A stretch of DNA of 56,979 nt from Chlorobiaceae bacterium (GTDB lineage Bacteria > Bacteroidota > Chlorobiia > Chlorobiales > Chlorobiaceae), in assembly GCA_016931495.1 (NCBI GenBank), contig JAFGER010000013.1, forward strand, positions 1 to 56,979, given 5' to 3'. The position numbers and the translations under genes were made by a program. Under the pieces are notes generated by a model. It did not search any database, was not told the origin of the DNA, and saw only the letters and a list, made by a program, of their open reading frames with translations. Of this stretch, positions 48,803 to 56,979 are shown one piece after another; within the stretch, counting starts at the first letter, position 1, and each line of letters opens with the position of its first letter.

Positions 48803-50044
48803 ATGAGACCTGTGAGAAAAACCATAGCAAGGTCGCTCTTTATGCTCGTCGCGATTTTTTCGTTTGTTCAGAATGCGAATGCAGACGTAATCCGCTCGGT
48901 GATTGACTATATCGACAGGTCACAAATCGCCTCCATCAAGAGCCATAATTACGACAGTCAGAATGCAGCGCTTGTTACGGCTGGCATCCAGGCGGCTTTT
49001 GACGATGGGGTTGGATACATGCCCGCCGGTACGTACAGAACAAACGGGACTCTTATTGCGCAAAATGTCAACGTAAAAGGTGACGGAATGTTTCAAACTT
49101 ATGTTATCGGCGATATTGTGAGCGCAACAGTGCCAGTGCTTGCCGCATGTCGATCAACGCAGGTACGAGACCTGAACATCCAGTTTGCGACAACGCGGAT
49201 CACCGGCACGGAAACCGAAGGGCAGCGCGTCGGTATCGTTACCGGTGCTGAGGGATACTACATGCTGCAACGAGGCGGTGGGATATATAATGTCCGCATT
49301 GAACATGTCGGCACGGCTATCAGTGATCTTGCAGAAAACGACTATGGCCCGTTTTCGGTAACTTTCGACACCATTGAAATCGAAAATCCGTCTTTTCGCG
49401 GAATAGATTTTCGATCATATCAGCGCACTGGTAACTGTTATCGAAACATCTACATTCATGGCGGAGATGGTTTTGGAACAGAAAACTCGCCATATATGAA
49501 TAATCAGGACTGCGGGTTTTATTTATCAGGGCAAGAATCTGAGTCATCAATAGATCAGATAAATGTTGAGTGGGGGCACTGGCGCCGCGCATTCGTTTTC
49601 GACGGCTTGAGCGCCGCAAGCATCGGCACGCTTCATATAGAAGAGGTCACGCTTCGTGATCATAATAGCGCGCTTATCGACTGGAATCACTCCACCGGAA
49701 GGATTCAATCGCTTTCTGTAATTTATTGCCCGATAATCACTTCAGGCTGGTCGGCGATAAACGTTATGGACGCAACCTATGTGCATCATGGTAACGGATC
49801 ATACACAAACAGCCTGTTATCAATCGGCACTTTCAATACGGCAGGTTTGAATGACGGAAAAAAAGTATCATCAGGACATGGAATAAGCTCGCTTGCAGAT
49901 TTTTATTTTGTGATACGAAACAGCAGGGCTCTTGGAAATTTCTCCATGCGGGTAGACAATAAAAACTGGAACACATTCCAGAGAGATACCGCTGTTTATA
50001 GCGCGTGGCCAAAAGACCCGCATAGCAGGATCAGGTGGCGTTGA
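48803..50044 (+). CDS. Secreted right-handed beta-helix (tailspike/pectate-lyase-like) protein
   Basis: From ATG 48803 the protein has 413 residues. A signal peptide is clear: RKTIAR, then SLFMLVAIFSFV, then QNANA^D. The segment NAALVTAGIQAAFDDGVGYMPAGTYRTNGTL resembles the start of phage tailspikes and pectate-lyase-like proteins (AIQAAID...GG.V..PAGTY). The rest has many short strands of the beta-helix kind. The frame is open back to 48608, inside the orphan repeat. GC is about 38% in one line counted, unlike the host. It may bind or cleave polysaccharide; no catalytic residues were assigned. Confidence 0.65.
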   Translation: MRPVRKTIARSLFMLVAIFSFVQNANADVIRSVIDYIDRSQIASIKSHNYDSQNAALVTAGIQAAFDDGVGYMPAGTYRTNGTLIAQNVNVKGDGMFQTYVIGDIVSATVPVLAACRSTQVRDLNIQFATTRITGTETEGQRVGIVTGAEGYYMLQRGGGIYNVRIEHVGTAISDLAENDYGPFSVTFDTIEIENPSFRGIDFRSYQRTGNCYRNIYIHGGDGFGTENSPYMNNQDCGFYLSGQESESSIDQINVEWGHWRRAFVFDGLSAASIGTLHIEEVTLRDHNSALIDWNHSTGRIQSLSVIYCPIITSGWSAINVMDATYVHHGNGSYTNSLLSIGTFNTAGLNDGKKVSSGHGISSLADFYFVIRNSRALGNFSMRVDNKNWNTFQRDTAVYSAWPKDPHSRIRWR

Positions 50045-50047
50045 ACT

Positions 50048-50101
50048 ATGAGCAAGGTATTTGAGACGATAAAGAGATCAACGAAATATCCGGAATTATA
50101 G
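50048..50101 (+). pseudogene. Short reading frame, possible remnant of an HTH/antitoxin gene
   Basis: Four bases after the beta-helix stop a 17-codon frame reads MSKVFETIKRSTKYPEL. The first ten residues resemble the N-terminus of XRE-type antitoxins (M-S-x-x-F-E-S-I-K-R-G-L). It is too short to be functional and may be chance. Confidence 0.25.
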
Positions 50102-50206
50102 AAAAACCGTAAACAGAACAGCCTCTACAACCTTTCCCGCCTATCGCATTCTCCATGCATATTGGAAAACTGCTCCACTCATGTGAAGTTCGGATTCAGC
50201 AGAAAA

Positions 50207-50240
50207 GGGCGACTCCGGCTGATCGGAATCGCCCCTGTAA
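50207..50240. repeat. REP-like palindrome with CCCTGTA tail
   Basis: GGGCGACTC and GAATCGCCC form an imperfect stem, followed by CTGTA. It is the third member of the palindrome family seen at about 5-30 and 1762-1789, here next to the end of the DUF4438-type gene and at the right edge of the low-GC island. Confidence 0.45.
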
Positions 50241-50263
50241 GCACAACAAACCCTTCCGCGCAA

Positions 50264-51148
50264 TCACAGCCTTGTACCGATGCCGAGCAGGTCGGCGATG
50301 TTGGCCTTCGGGTCGATGACCGGGCGGATTTTGGGTGTGGCGCTGGTCATAATGGTCGTCACGCCGGGGCCGTGGCCCGCTTCGCGGCAGTCGCTGTGCA
50401 CCACCACGCCGATGGTGACGGCGCCCTTGCGGTAGGCGCGTCCGTAGCGATTGTCCTGGTCGAGCAGCGCCACGAAGTCGCCGAAGCGGATGCGGTCGAT
50501 GCCAAACTCGCGCACGGCATCGGGGTCGCTGGTCACGATGTCGTAGTCGCCCTTGGCCACGTGCGCCGAGCCGATGCCGGAGCCCATGCAGTAGGCCGGA
50601 ACGAGCGTCGTCACCGGCACTTCGAGCACGCCGTCATCGGCCACGGTGATCTTCATTTTCGCCAGAAGCGACGGATCGAGGTTGAAAAGCGCGACCTCCG
50701 GAAAATCGGTCAGCTTCAGCCCCTGCCCCTTCGAGCGCACCATGATGGTGTCGCCGTACTGCATCTTCTCCTTCACTTCGCGCGGGAAATCGACGATGAT
50801 GTGCTCCGAGCCGCCGTGATGGCCAAGCACCACGCCACGCTCGCCTTTCGCCTCACCGGAGACGATGGTGGCCGTGTTGCCGACGCAGCTCAGCATCTGC
50901 ACGGTGACGTTGGGGTGCTCGTAGGGCTTGTGCGTGTCGGCGGTGCAGCTCACACCCGGCTCGATGTGGTCGCCCTCCCAGCCGAACGCCGGGTCGCCGA
51001 CCTGAAGGTTGAGCGTGATGCCGCCGATCGAGGGCAAAATGAAGGGCGTGCCCTGGTGATCGACCTCCCAGGTGCCGCGGGTTCGAGGCTGGCCGGGCTG
51101 GCACTGGAGCAGAATTTCGACGAGCCGGTTTTCGTTGGTTGCAAGCAT
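50264..51148 (-). CDS. DUF4438-type conserved protein
   Basis: The preferred start at 51148 gives 294 residues ([16 protein letters not shown]...). An upstream in-frame extension to 51262 is hydrophobic and unlikely. The protein is rich in Gly and His ([51 protein letters not shown]). It matches my memory of the DUF4438 family, whose function is unknown. No signal peptide. The clustered His and Asp residues hint at metal or nucleotide chemistry, but that is a guess. Confidence 0.7.
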   Translation of the reverse strand: MLATNENRLVEILLQCQPGQPRTRGTWEVDHQGTPFILPSIGGITLNLQVGDPAFGWEGDHIEPGVSCTADTHKPYEHPNVTVQMLSCVGNTATIVSGEAKGERGVVLGHHGGSEHIIVDFPREVKEKMQYGDTIMVRSKGQGLKLTDFPEVALFNLDPSLLAKMKITVADDGVLEVPVTTLVPAYCMGSGIGSAHVAKGDYDIVTSDPDAVREFGIDRIRFGDFVALLDQDNRYGRAYRKGAVTIGVVVHSDCREAGHGPGVTTIMTSATPKIRPVIDPKANIADLLGIGTRL

Positions 51149-51408
51149 GAAAAAAGCAATCAGAAAGTTGACGGTAAGCGCTGCCAGAAAAGTACCGACA
51201 GGATGATCCAAAGCCAAAAATAGTGAACCCGGAGCAGGTGAGAAAAACAATAAATCCCGCAAAAAGAGAACTTTTTCTTCTTATTCGCCCAAATGCGGCG
51301 TAAAGACTGCGTATCAGATTTTCCTTTATTGGCTTTTTTTATAACATTGATGATTCGAGTTTTTACGATATGCGACATCAGTCGTTTTTATGAATTCATC
51401 CGGTTACT

Positions 51409-52818
51409 ATGACAAGTCAACATTTTCACCATTTTCTGCTGAGGTTGCGACGCTCGGCGCTGTTCCGAAGCCGCTCCCGCCTGTTTCTTCCGGTATCCGT
51501 CCTGCTCGTCGTCCTTTTCTTTTCCGTCAGACTCATTCATTCCGGAAATCCACCCCAAACCGCTTCAGTTTCACCGATTCAGGGCCTCGCCCACTCGCTC
51601 GGCCTTGCCGCTGATGACGAGCTTGGCCTGAACGACGCATCCGACCGGGTAACCATTGATGAGGGCGAACAGGGCCCTTCCGAAACCATCGAAAAGAGAA
51701 CCGTCCAGCGAGGCGACTCGATTTACGATATCCTCAAGGCAGCCGGGCTGACACCGGCGGAAATTCACGAACTGACCTCACAGCTCAAAGGAGACAAGGC
51801 GATCCGGGGATTCAGGGCCGGCAAGAGCTATGAAGTTGAAACGAACAGGAACGGCACCTTCAGCCGTTTCACCTGGCAGGCAAGCCCCAACACCACCATT
51901 CACCTGACCAAAAACCGGGAAACCGGCAAGCTGGAGGTCCAAAAAGAGACCATCGAGTTTGACACCCGGATCGCAACGCTCGAAGGCACCCTTCGCACCT
52001 CGCTTGCCAAAGAGCTGGGCAGCAAAAACCGCCCGGCACTCACCGCGCAACTCAACCGGATTCTCTCGTCGAAAATCAATTTCAGAAGGGATATCCAGAA
52101 CGGAACAACCTACAAAATACTTTATCAGGAGCAGTGGAACGGCAGTCAGTTTGCCGGCACCGGCGACATTCTGGCCGTCGAAATCACCACGAACGGCCGA
52201 AAGGTCAGCGCGTACCAATTCGTCAATGCCAAAGGCAGCAGCGCCTATTACGATGAAAAGGGACGCGCGCTGGCGCAGCAGTCGGGAGGCATGTACATCA
52301 ATCCGTGCAGCTACTCCCGCGTTTCAAGCAGTTTTGGCTACCGCATCCACCCGATTACCAAACGGCGCCAGTTCCATGGCGGCGTCGATCTGGCCGCCCC
52401 CACCGGCACGCCGGTCAAGGCGGTGGCTGACGGGCGCGTCATTTTCCGGGGCCGCAAAGGCAACGCGGGCAATATGGTTACCATCGCTCACGCAAAAGGC
52501 GTGCACACCATGTACCTGCACCTGAGCCGCTTTTCGCCAACTGCCCGCTATGGCAAAAGCGTCAGGCAGGGCGATGTCATCGGATATGTCGGCTCAACCG
52601 GAAGATCAACCGGCCCGCATCTGGACTTCCGGATTGTCAAAAACGGCCGTCCGCAAAATCCGATGGTCGCCCTGAAACAGAAAGCGCCGAGCCGCACACT
52701 CTCCAAAGCGGAACTTGATGGTTTCCTGGCCAAAGTTCAGATGTACCAGGAGCAGTTTGCCCGCACTCCTGTCATGGTTGCCGATGCCTCCACACAAGAG
52801 CGAAACGGGCTTCTCTGA
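51409..52818 (+). CDS. M23 family murein endopeptidase with N-terminal membrane anchor
   Basis: The 469-residue protein has a basic start (HHFLLRLRRSALFRSRSR) and one membrane span (about residues 25-42). An OapA/LysM-like region follows (RTVQRGDSIYDILKAAGLTPAEIHEL, about residues 98-125). The lysostaphin-type zinc domain is C-terminal (about 310-420), with QFHGGVDLAAPTGTPVKAV (H-x-x-x-D) and GPHLDFRIVKNG (H-x-H-like LDF), so the zinc ligands are present. It should cut peptidoglycan cross-links in the periplasm and may be a MepM/NlpD-like growth enzyme. A terminator follows. Confidence 0.9.
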   Translation: MTSQHFHHFLLRLRRSALFRSRSRLFLPVSVLLVVLFFSVRLIHSGNPPQTASVSPIQGLAHSLGLAADDELGLNDASDRVTIDEGEQGPSETIEKRTVQRGDSIYDILKAAGLTPAEIHELTSQLKGDKAIRGFRAGKSYEVETNRNGTFSRFTWQASPNTTIHLTKNRETGKLEVQKETIEFDTRIATLEGTLRTSLAKELGSKNRPALTAQLNRILSSKINFRRDIQNGTTYKILYQEQWNGSQFAGTGDILAVEITTNGRKVSAYQFVNAKGSSAYYDEKGRALAQQSGGMYINPCSYSRVSSSFGYRIHPITKRRQFHGGVDLAAPTGTPVKAVADGRVIFRGRKGNAGNMVTIAHAKGVHTMYLHLSRFSPTARYGKSVRQGDVIGYVGSTGRSTGPHLDFRIVKNGRPQNPMVALKQKAPSRTLSKAELDGFLAKVQMYQEQFARTPVMVADASTQERNGLL

Positions 52819-52843
52819 TGAAGCGCAACGCCGCAGAACAAAC

Positions 52844-52883
52844 AAAAAACCCCGATACGCCTCACCGCTTGTCGGGGTTTTTT
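52844..52883. terminator. Bidirectional intrinsic terminator
   Basis: AAAAAACCCCGA and TCGGGGTTTTTT pair between the convergent ends of the M23 peptidase gene and the ArfB-like gene. Confidence 0.88.
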
Positions 52884-52902
52884 CTTGACGCTTCAACCGC
52901 CC

Positions 52903-53325
52903 TCACTCTTCACGAAGTGCTCTTCTTGAGACCTTGACCTCTCCCCTTTTCGCTTTTTCTTCGAGACGTTTTTCCGTCGAGCTCTTGGTGGGCCTGGTGG
53001 CCCTTCGCGCCTTCTGTTCGACAAGCGCTTTTGCGAGCAGAGCCTGAAAACGTTCGAGCGCATCCTGGCGATTCTTCTCCTGCGAGCGGTAACGCTGCGC
53101 CCTGATGACGATCACCCCGTCCCTTGAAATGCGGTGATCCCGGAGCTGCATGAGCCGCTCCTTGAGTTCGGGGGGAATCGAGGAGGCGCCAATGTCGAAG
53201 CGCAGATGCACCGCGGTTTCGACCTTGTTGACGTTCTGACCGCCAGCGCCCTGCGAGCGCATGGTTCTGATTTCGATCTCCCGTTCGTCAACGGCAAGAC
53301 CGTGCGTGATTTCGATCATGGTCAT
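52903..53325 (-). CDS. arfB: Peptidyl-tRNA hydrolase ArfB (YaeJ-like ribosome rescue factor)
   Basis: From ATG 53325 the protein has 140 residues. The release-factor catalytic motif GAGGQNVNK lies near residue 27, and a basic C-terminal tail (KSSTEKRLEEKAKRGEVKVSRRALREE) can enter the empty mRNA channel. ArfB-like proteins free ribosomes stalled without a stop codon. It overlaps the upstream HAD gene by four bases. The frame is open further upstream, but that stretch is the shadow of the HAD gene. Confidence 0.92.
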   Translation of the reverse strand: MTMIEITHGLAVDEREIEIRTMRSQGAGGQNVNKVETAVHLRFDIGASSIPPELKERLMQLRDHRISRDGVIVIRAQRYRSQEKNRQDALERFQALLAKALVEQKARRATRPTKSSTEKRLEEKAKRGEVKVSRRALREE

Positions 53326-53939
53326 CTCCCGTCTGATTGGTGGTTGCGGGCGGCGAGCCGTGGCGAAGAGAGGGTTTCGGCCCAGCTCCGGAAAACGATG
53401 CTCCCGATGCCAACCACAGCGCTGGCGTCGGCATTGACCTGCCGGTCGTCGATCAGGAGCAGCCCGGAAGCATCGCATCCGGCCAGAGCGAGCGCATGGC
53501 GGAACGCCCCGGGCGAGCGCTTCAGCCAGCCGTGCTCGTAGGAAAGCAGGTAGCGGTTCATCTTTCTCAGCAGTGGGAAACGGTCGAGCAGAAAGGCGAA
53601 ATGGAGCGGATCGGTGTCGCTCATGATCCACAGCTCGTGATGCCGCCCGAGTTGCGCCACCGCTTCTTCGCTGCCCGGCACCGGAGTGAAGATATCCTGC
53701 CAGGCCAGCCGTATCTGGTGAAGCGGCAGGTCGCGCGTCAGCGGATCGGCGGCGATCATGGCAAGGTAGTCGTAAGGCGCAATCTTGCCGGTGTCGTGAC
53801 GATCCTTGAGTTCGCCCTGGCAGTAACGCTCCATGAGAAGAGCCGCTCCGGACTCGACGTCGCGGCAGACCGCCCGGCAGAACGGCATGAAATCAACGCC
53901 GACCAGCACATTGCCGATGTCGAGAAGAATGATGCCCAT
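53322..53939 (-). CDS. HAD-superfamily hydrolase (YihX-like)
   Basis: From ATG 53939 the protein has 205 residues. Motif I is LLDIGNVLVGVD (Asp nucleophile with DxGN, as in YihX-type phosphatases), motif II is LWIMSDTDP, and motif III/IV is LLLIDDRQVNADAS. Helical cap residues lie between. It is likely a small-molecule phosphatase; the substrate is unknown. It is co-translated with arfB (four-base overlap). Confidence 0.85.
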   Translation of the reverse strand: MGIILLDIGNVLVGVDFMPFCRAVCRDVESGAALLMERYCQGELKDRHDTGKIAPYDYLAMIAADPLTRDLPLHQIRLAWQDIFTPVPGSEEAVAQLGRHHELWIMSDTDPLHFAFLLDRFPLLRKMNRYLLSYEHGWLKRSPGAFRHALALAGCDASGLLLIDDRQVNADASAVVGIGSIVFRSWAETLSSPRLAARNHQSDGR

Positions 53940-54089
53940 AACGAACCTGTTCAGTGCAGGCAGGAAAAACCTGCCGACATAAAAATACGAAGAAAGAGCG
54001 TGCCACAAAAAAGCGCCACCTCACGCTTTCGTCAGCCACGGCGATGCCCGCCCAGGTCAGTCCGGCGTATAGCCTGCCCCCGGAAACAG

Positions 54090-54114
54090 TTCTGCCGGGC
54101 TGAACCCGGCAGAA
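54090..54114 (-). terminator. Strong hairpin downstream of WD40 gene
   Basis: TTCTGCCGGG and CCCGGCAGAA form a perfect 10-bp stem with a 5-base loop 30 bases after the WD40 stop. There is no clean T-run on the minus strand, so termination is probable rather than certain. Confidence 0.5.
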
Positions 54115-54143
54115 AAAGGATATGCTGCGGAACGGCGCAAGCG

Positions 54144-55094
54144 TTATCTGATGCCCCAGAGCTTGATCTTGCGGTCGTCGCTGCCGCTGGCGATGGTGCG
54201 GCCGTCGGGCGAAATGTCCACCGATTGCACTTCGAGCGTGTGGCCGCGGTAGCAGTGCAGCTCGACGCCGGCCTTGACATCCCACAGCCTGACCGACTCG
54301 TCGTTGGCGGCGCTGGCCGCCTGGGTTCCGTCGGGGCTGAAGCAGACGCTGCGCACGCCATCTTCATGGCCGGCAAGCGTGTGGATGATCGCGCCGCTGG
54401 CAGCATCGAGAATCTTGACCTTGGCATCGCGCCCGCAAAAGGCGATCAGCGAATCGTCGGGGCTGAAGCAGACCGCGTGGGAAAGGGTATCCTGCGTCTG
54501 GTAGCTGGCAATGTTTTTGCCCGTCGCTGCATCCCAGATGCGCACGACAGGCTCCTCTCCGCAGGAGACCAGCTTCTTGCCGTCGTGGCTCCAGGCGACG
54601 CACTCGATGTATGACTTGTGGCCCAGCAGTTTTGCTGTCTCCTTGCCGCTCTCCACATCCCACAGGCGTATGGTCGTATCGCGCGAGCAGGAGGCAAGAG
54701 TCGTGCTGTCGGGGCTGAAGGCCACCATGCGCACGGCCGTATCGTGGCCCTTGCAGACATGCAGGCAAGCGCCGTTCGAGGCGTCCCAGATTCTGGCCGT
54801 GCTGTCGGTGCTGCCGCTGGCCAGCTTCTTGCCGTCACGGCTGTAATCGACGCACTCCACCCAGGTTTCATGCCCCTTCATGGTGCGGATCGAGCTGCCC
54901 GAAGCCACATCCCAGAGCATCACCAGCTCGTCGAATCCGCCGCTCACCAGTTTCGTGCCATCGGGGCTGAACCTGACGCCGAGCACCCGGTCCAGATGCC
55001 CCTCCATCGTCTTGATGAGATTGATGTCCTCCCTGACCGTCGGACGTTTGAGCTCTTCTTCCTTTTTCCCGAAAATTTTTGACAAGAACCCCAT
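54144..55094 (-). CDS. WD40 repeat beta-propeller protein
   Basis: From ATG 55094 the protein has 316 residues. A short basic/acidic head (MGFLSKIFGKKEEE) is followed by about seven WD40 repeats. Typical blades are VLGVRFSPDGTKLVSGGFDELVMLWD, here split by the family's GH and WD pairs, and MVAFSPDSTTLASCSRDTTIRLWD. One blade has IAFCGRDAKVKILD, a looser copy. It is probably a closed seven-bladed propeller, used as a protein-binding scaffold in the cytosol. Partner unknown. Confidence 0.9.
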   Translation of the reverse strand: MGFLSKIFGKKEEELKRPTVREDINLIKTMEGHLDRVLGVRFSPDGTKLVSGGFDELVMLWDVASGSSIRTMKGHETWVECVDYSRDGKKLASGSTDSTARIWDASNGACLHVCKGHDTAVRMVAFSPDSTTLASCSRDTTIRLWDVESGKETAKLLGHKSYIECVAWSHDGKKLVSCGEEPVVRIWDAATGKNIASYQTQDTLSHAVCFSPDDSLIAFCGRDAKVKILDAASGAIIHTLAGHEDGVRSVCFSPDGTQAASAANDESVRLWDVKAGVELHCYRGHTLEVQSVDISPDGRTIASGSDDRKIKLWGIR

Positions 55095-55208
55095 GAGCGT
55101 ATGATCGTTTATGAATTGCCGCGCCCCGGTTGCTGGCATCGGTGCGCAGAAAAAATTGTCGTTTAATATAAGAAAATTTTACCCTCCAAACCCACTATCC
55201 GCGCCCGC

Positions 55209-56399
55209 TCAGCGCTGCTGGCCGCTCTCCGGCAACGGGTAGCTGCGCCCTTTCCATTGCGGGCCGGAACCGAACGCGGACAGGCGGAAAGAGTTGAGCG
55301 CAATCAGCATCAGCATCACCTGCGAAAGCGCATGCAGCATCGACGGCCACAACGGCTGCCGGAACTTCGCGGCGATCAGGAAACGGATCAGCACGGCGAT
55401 GACGATCTGCGCCAGCGGCAGCCAGAACAGGTCGAGGGAACGCTCACCCTGCAAGGCCGACGAAACCAGGAAGCCATACGGCGCGAGATAGAGAAGCGCG
55501 ACCAGCGCCAGAAGGCCGAACAGCCCGGCGGCATTGTTGCCGAGTCCTGCGTAGAGATTTTTGGAGAATCCGCTCCACACCTCGCCGAGCCCCCGGTACA
55601 TGCGGCAACTGACCGCGTCGGCGCCATCGAAAGCCGCGACACGCCCCCCCGCGCGCTTGACCGCCTTGCAGAGCCAGACATCCTCGACGATGTTGTTGCA
55701 CACCGCACGATGGCCGCCGATGCGCTCGTACGCTTCGCGGTGGAAAAGGATGAACTGGCCGATGGCGTAACAGAATGCAGGCGATGCGCTCCGGCTGACC
55801 TGCGCAATGGGCAGGTAGCTGAAAAGAATGTGATAGACCAGCGGCACGATCAGCTTCTCCCAGAAGCTCGCCATCTGTTGGAACGGCGTCAGCGAAAGCA
55901 TGTCCGCCCCGCTCCGGCCCATCGCCTCGACCGCCCGCGCGAGGGCGTCGGGCCGGTGGCGCGTATCGGCGTCGGTGAAGAGCAGCAGCTCGCCCGACGC
56001 CGCTTCGCCGAGCTGCTGGCAGGCCCACGCCTTGCCGTGCCAGCCCGCCGGCAGCTCGCGACCTTCGAGAATCCGCAGCTTCGAGCCGCCCGGCCCGGCG
56101 GCAAGCTCCCGCAAAGCCGGAAGCGTGCCGTCGCTTGAGTGATCGTCAAGCACGATCACCTCGAAGTCGGCATAGCGCTGGCCGAGCAGCGACGAAACGC
56201 ACGCCCGGATGTTCAGCTCCTCGTTGCGCGCTGGCACCAGCAGCGACACCTTCGGGCGATACGCCTCCTCGCCCGTCACGGCGGGCAGCGCACGCAAATC
56301 GCCAAGGTTCTTCAGCACAATGCCGAGAAACACGAGCAGCGAAGCCAGAATGAAGAGCTGATAGAAGATCATGGTAAAAAAGATGCCAAGCTGGAGCAT
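55209..56399 (-). CDS. cruC: Family 2 glycosyltransferase, probably CruC-type
   Basis: The preferred start at 56399 gives 396 residues; an ATG at 56372 is also possible. It has an N-terminal membrane span, then a GT2 domain with SLLVPARNEELNI, VLDDHSSDGT, FTDADTRH (DxD) and NIVEDVWLCKAVKRAGG (ED), and about three C-terminal spans. In C. tepidum the gene in this neighbourhood is cruC, which glucosylates hydroxychlorobactene in chlorosome carotenoid synthesis. That identity rests on gene position recalled from memory, so the symbol is tentative. Confidence 0.7.
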   Translation of the reverse strand: MLQLGIFFTMIFYQLFILASLLVFLGIVLKNLGDLRALPAVTGEEAYRPKVSLLVPARNEELNIRACVSSLLGQRYADFEVIVLDDHSSDGTLPALRELAAGPGGSKLRILEGRELPAGWHGKAWACQQLGEAASGELLLFTDADTRHRPDALARAVEAMGRSGADMLSLTPFQQMASFWEKLIVPLVYHILFSYLPIAQVSRSASPAFCYAIGQFILFHREAYERIGGHRAVCNNIVEDVWLCKAVKRAGGRVAAFDGADAVSCRMYRGLGEVWSGFSKNLYAGLGNNAAGLFGLLALVALLYLAPYGFLVSSALQGERSLDLFWLPLAQIVIAVLIRFLIAAKFRQPLWPSMLHALSQVMLMLIALNSFRLSAFGSGPQWKGRSYPLPESGQQR

Positions 56400-56439
56400 G
56401 GCGCTCCCTGGAAACCGACAGCAAAAAGCTAACGAAACA

Positions 56440-56477
56440 AAGAGGCTGTTCCGGTTTTGCTCCTGAAACAGCCTCTT
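56440..56477 (-). terminator. Intrinsic terminator after hisG
   Basis: GAGGCTGTT and AACAGCCTC form a 9-bp stem; on the minus strand it is followed by a T-rich stretch. It lies between the hisG stop and the glycosyltransferase start. GAGGCTGT also occurs at the MITE end at 55, probably by chance. Confidence 0.7.
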
Positions 56478-56570
56478 GCAATTCAACTGATGTTCAATCC
56501 CGCGAGAATCGGCAGGCCCTCATCATCTTCGTCCCTGCCGTCCTTTACGTCCTTTTCGTCCTTGCAGTTC

Positions 56571-56979
56571 TCAGTCGATGAGCTTGTTGATATCGTACTC
56601 GAAAATGCCCTCCGCGCCGGCCCGCTTCAGGTCGGGAATCAGGTGACGGACGATCTTCTCGGAGACGATCACCTCAAGCGCCACCCACGCCTTGTCGGCC
56701 AGATCGGAAACGGTCGGCTGGCGCAGGGCCGGAATGCTCGCGATGAGCTTGTCGAGCCCGGCTTTCGGCGCGTTCATCTTGAGGCCCACCTTGCCCTGGG
56801 CGTTGATGGCGCCCTGCAGGAGCATGGCCATGTTCTCGATCTTCTCGCGCTTCCACGGATCTTCCCACGACGCCTTGTTGGCGATCAGCTTGGTGTTCGA
56901 TTCAAGAATCGTCTCGACGATGCGCAGCTTGTTGGCCCGCAGCGACGAGCCGGTTTCGGTCACCTCGACGATGGCGTCG
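56571..56979 (-). CDS. hisG: ATP phosphoribosyltransferase, long form (3' part)
   Basis: HisG catalyses the first step of histidine synthesis. Only the C-terminal about 136 codons are in the window; the frame runs off the right edge ([18 protein letters not shown]). The piece contains the end of the catalytic domain and the HisG_C regulatory domain ([21 protein letters not shown] and following), which binds histidine for feedback control. That domain shows the long, hexameric form, without HisZ. Confidence 0.92.
   Translation of the reverse strand, partial: DAIVEVTETGSSLRANKLRIVETILESNTKLIANKASWEDPWKREKIENMAMLLQGAINAQGKVGLKMNAPKAGLDKLIASIPALRQPTVSDLADKAWVALEVIVSEKIVRHLIPDLKRAGAEGIFEYDINKLID

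Overview
The window comes from a green sulfur bacterium (Chlorobi), most likely a Chlorobaculum close to C. tepidum. The evidence is a 79-residue CsmA chlorosome baseplate protein, a csmC gene, two paralogous Mg-chelatase large subunits (BchS-like and BchH), BchM, and an anaerobic BchE cyclase, all in a GC-rich genome. Genus is inferred from recognised proteins, not from a database search.

Layout. (1) 1-11.5 kb: a MITE-like repeat, a ComEA-like/PilM-like gene pair, asd, dus and recA on the minus strand, an SDR protein, an M16 peptidase, trigger factor, acpS-nadC, and folB-folK. (2) 11.5-17.4 kb, all minus strand: chlorosome genes csmC-csmA flanked by two ArsA/Get3-like ATPases that each carry a C-terminal HSP20-like domain, plus a 744-residue acidic protein with repeated lysine-rich motifs. 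(3) 17.7-22.8 kb: pyrK, ssb, holA, then an SDR enzyme divergent from a serine-palmitoyltransferase-like enzyme. (4) 22.8-37.3 kb, pigment block: a TonB-dependent receptor behind a possible cobalamin riboswitch, bchS, a MITE, a small membrane protein, bchH, bchM, bchE. (5) 37.4-48.1 kb: hsp20, then a complete type I-E CRISPR-Cas operon (cas3-cse1-cse2-cas6e-cas7e-cas5e-cas1-cas2) running directly into a 26-repeat array with no room for a separate leader. (6) 48.1-50.1 kb: a low-GC island at the distal end of the array with a gene tail cut off at the last repeat, an unknown 99-residue gene, an orphan degenerate CRISPR repeat and a secreted beta-helix (tailspike-like) protein. (7) 50.2-56.98 kb: a DUF4438-type protein, an M23 peptidase, an ArfB-like release factor with a HAD phosphatase, a WD40 protein, a family 2 glycosyltransferase (probably CruC) and the 3' part of hisG.

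How the genes work together. BchS/BchH insert Mg into protoporphyrin IX, BchM methylates the product and BchE, a radical-SAM enzyme that needs cobalamin, closes ring E. A receptor that may be B12-controlled therefore sits beside a B12-dependent pathway. CsmA and CsmC belong to the chlorosome envelope that holds the pigment. The two flanking ArsA-HSP20 ATPases are good candidates for envelope-protein handling, but that is inference. The CRISPR locus has two odd features: the middle of cse1 is much poorer in GC than its two ends and neighbours, as if replaced by recombination, and the array begins a few bases after cas2.
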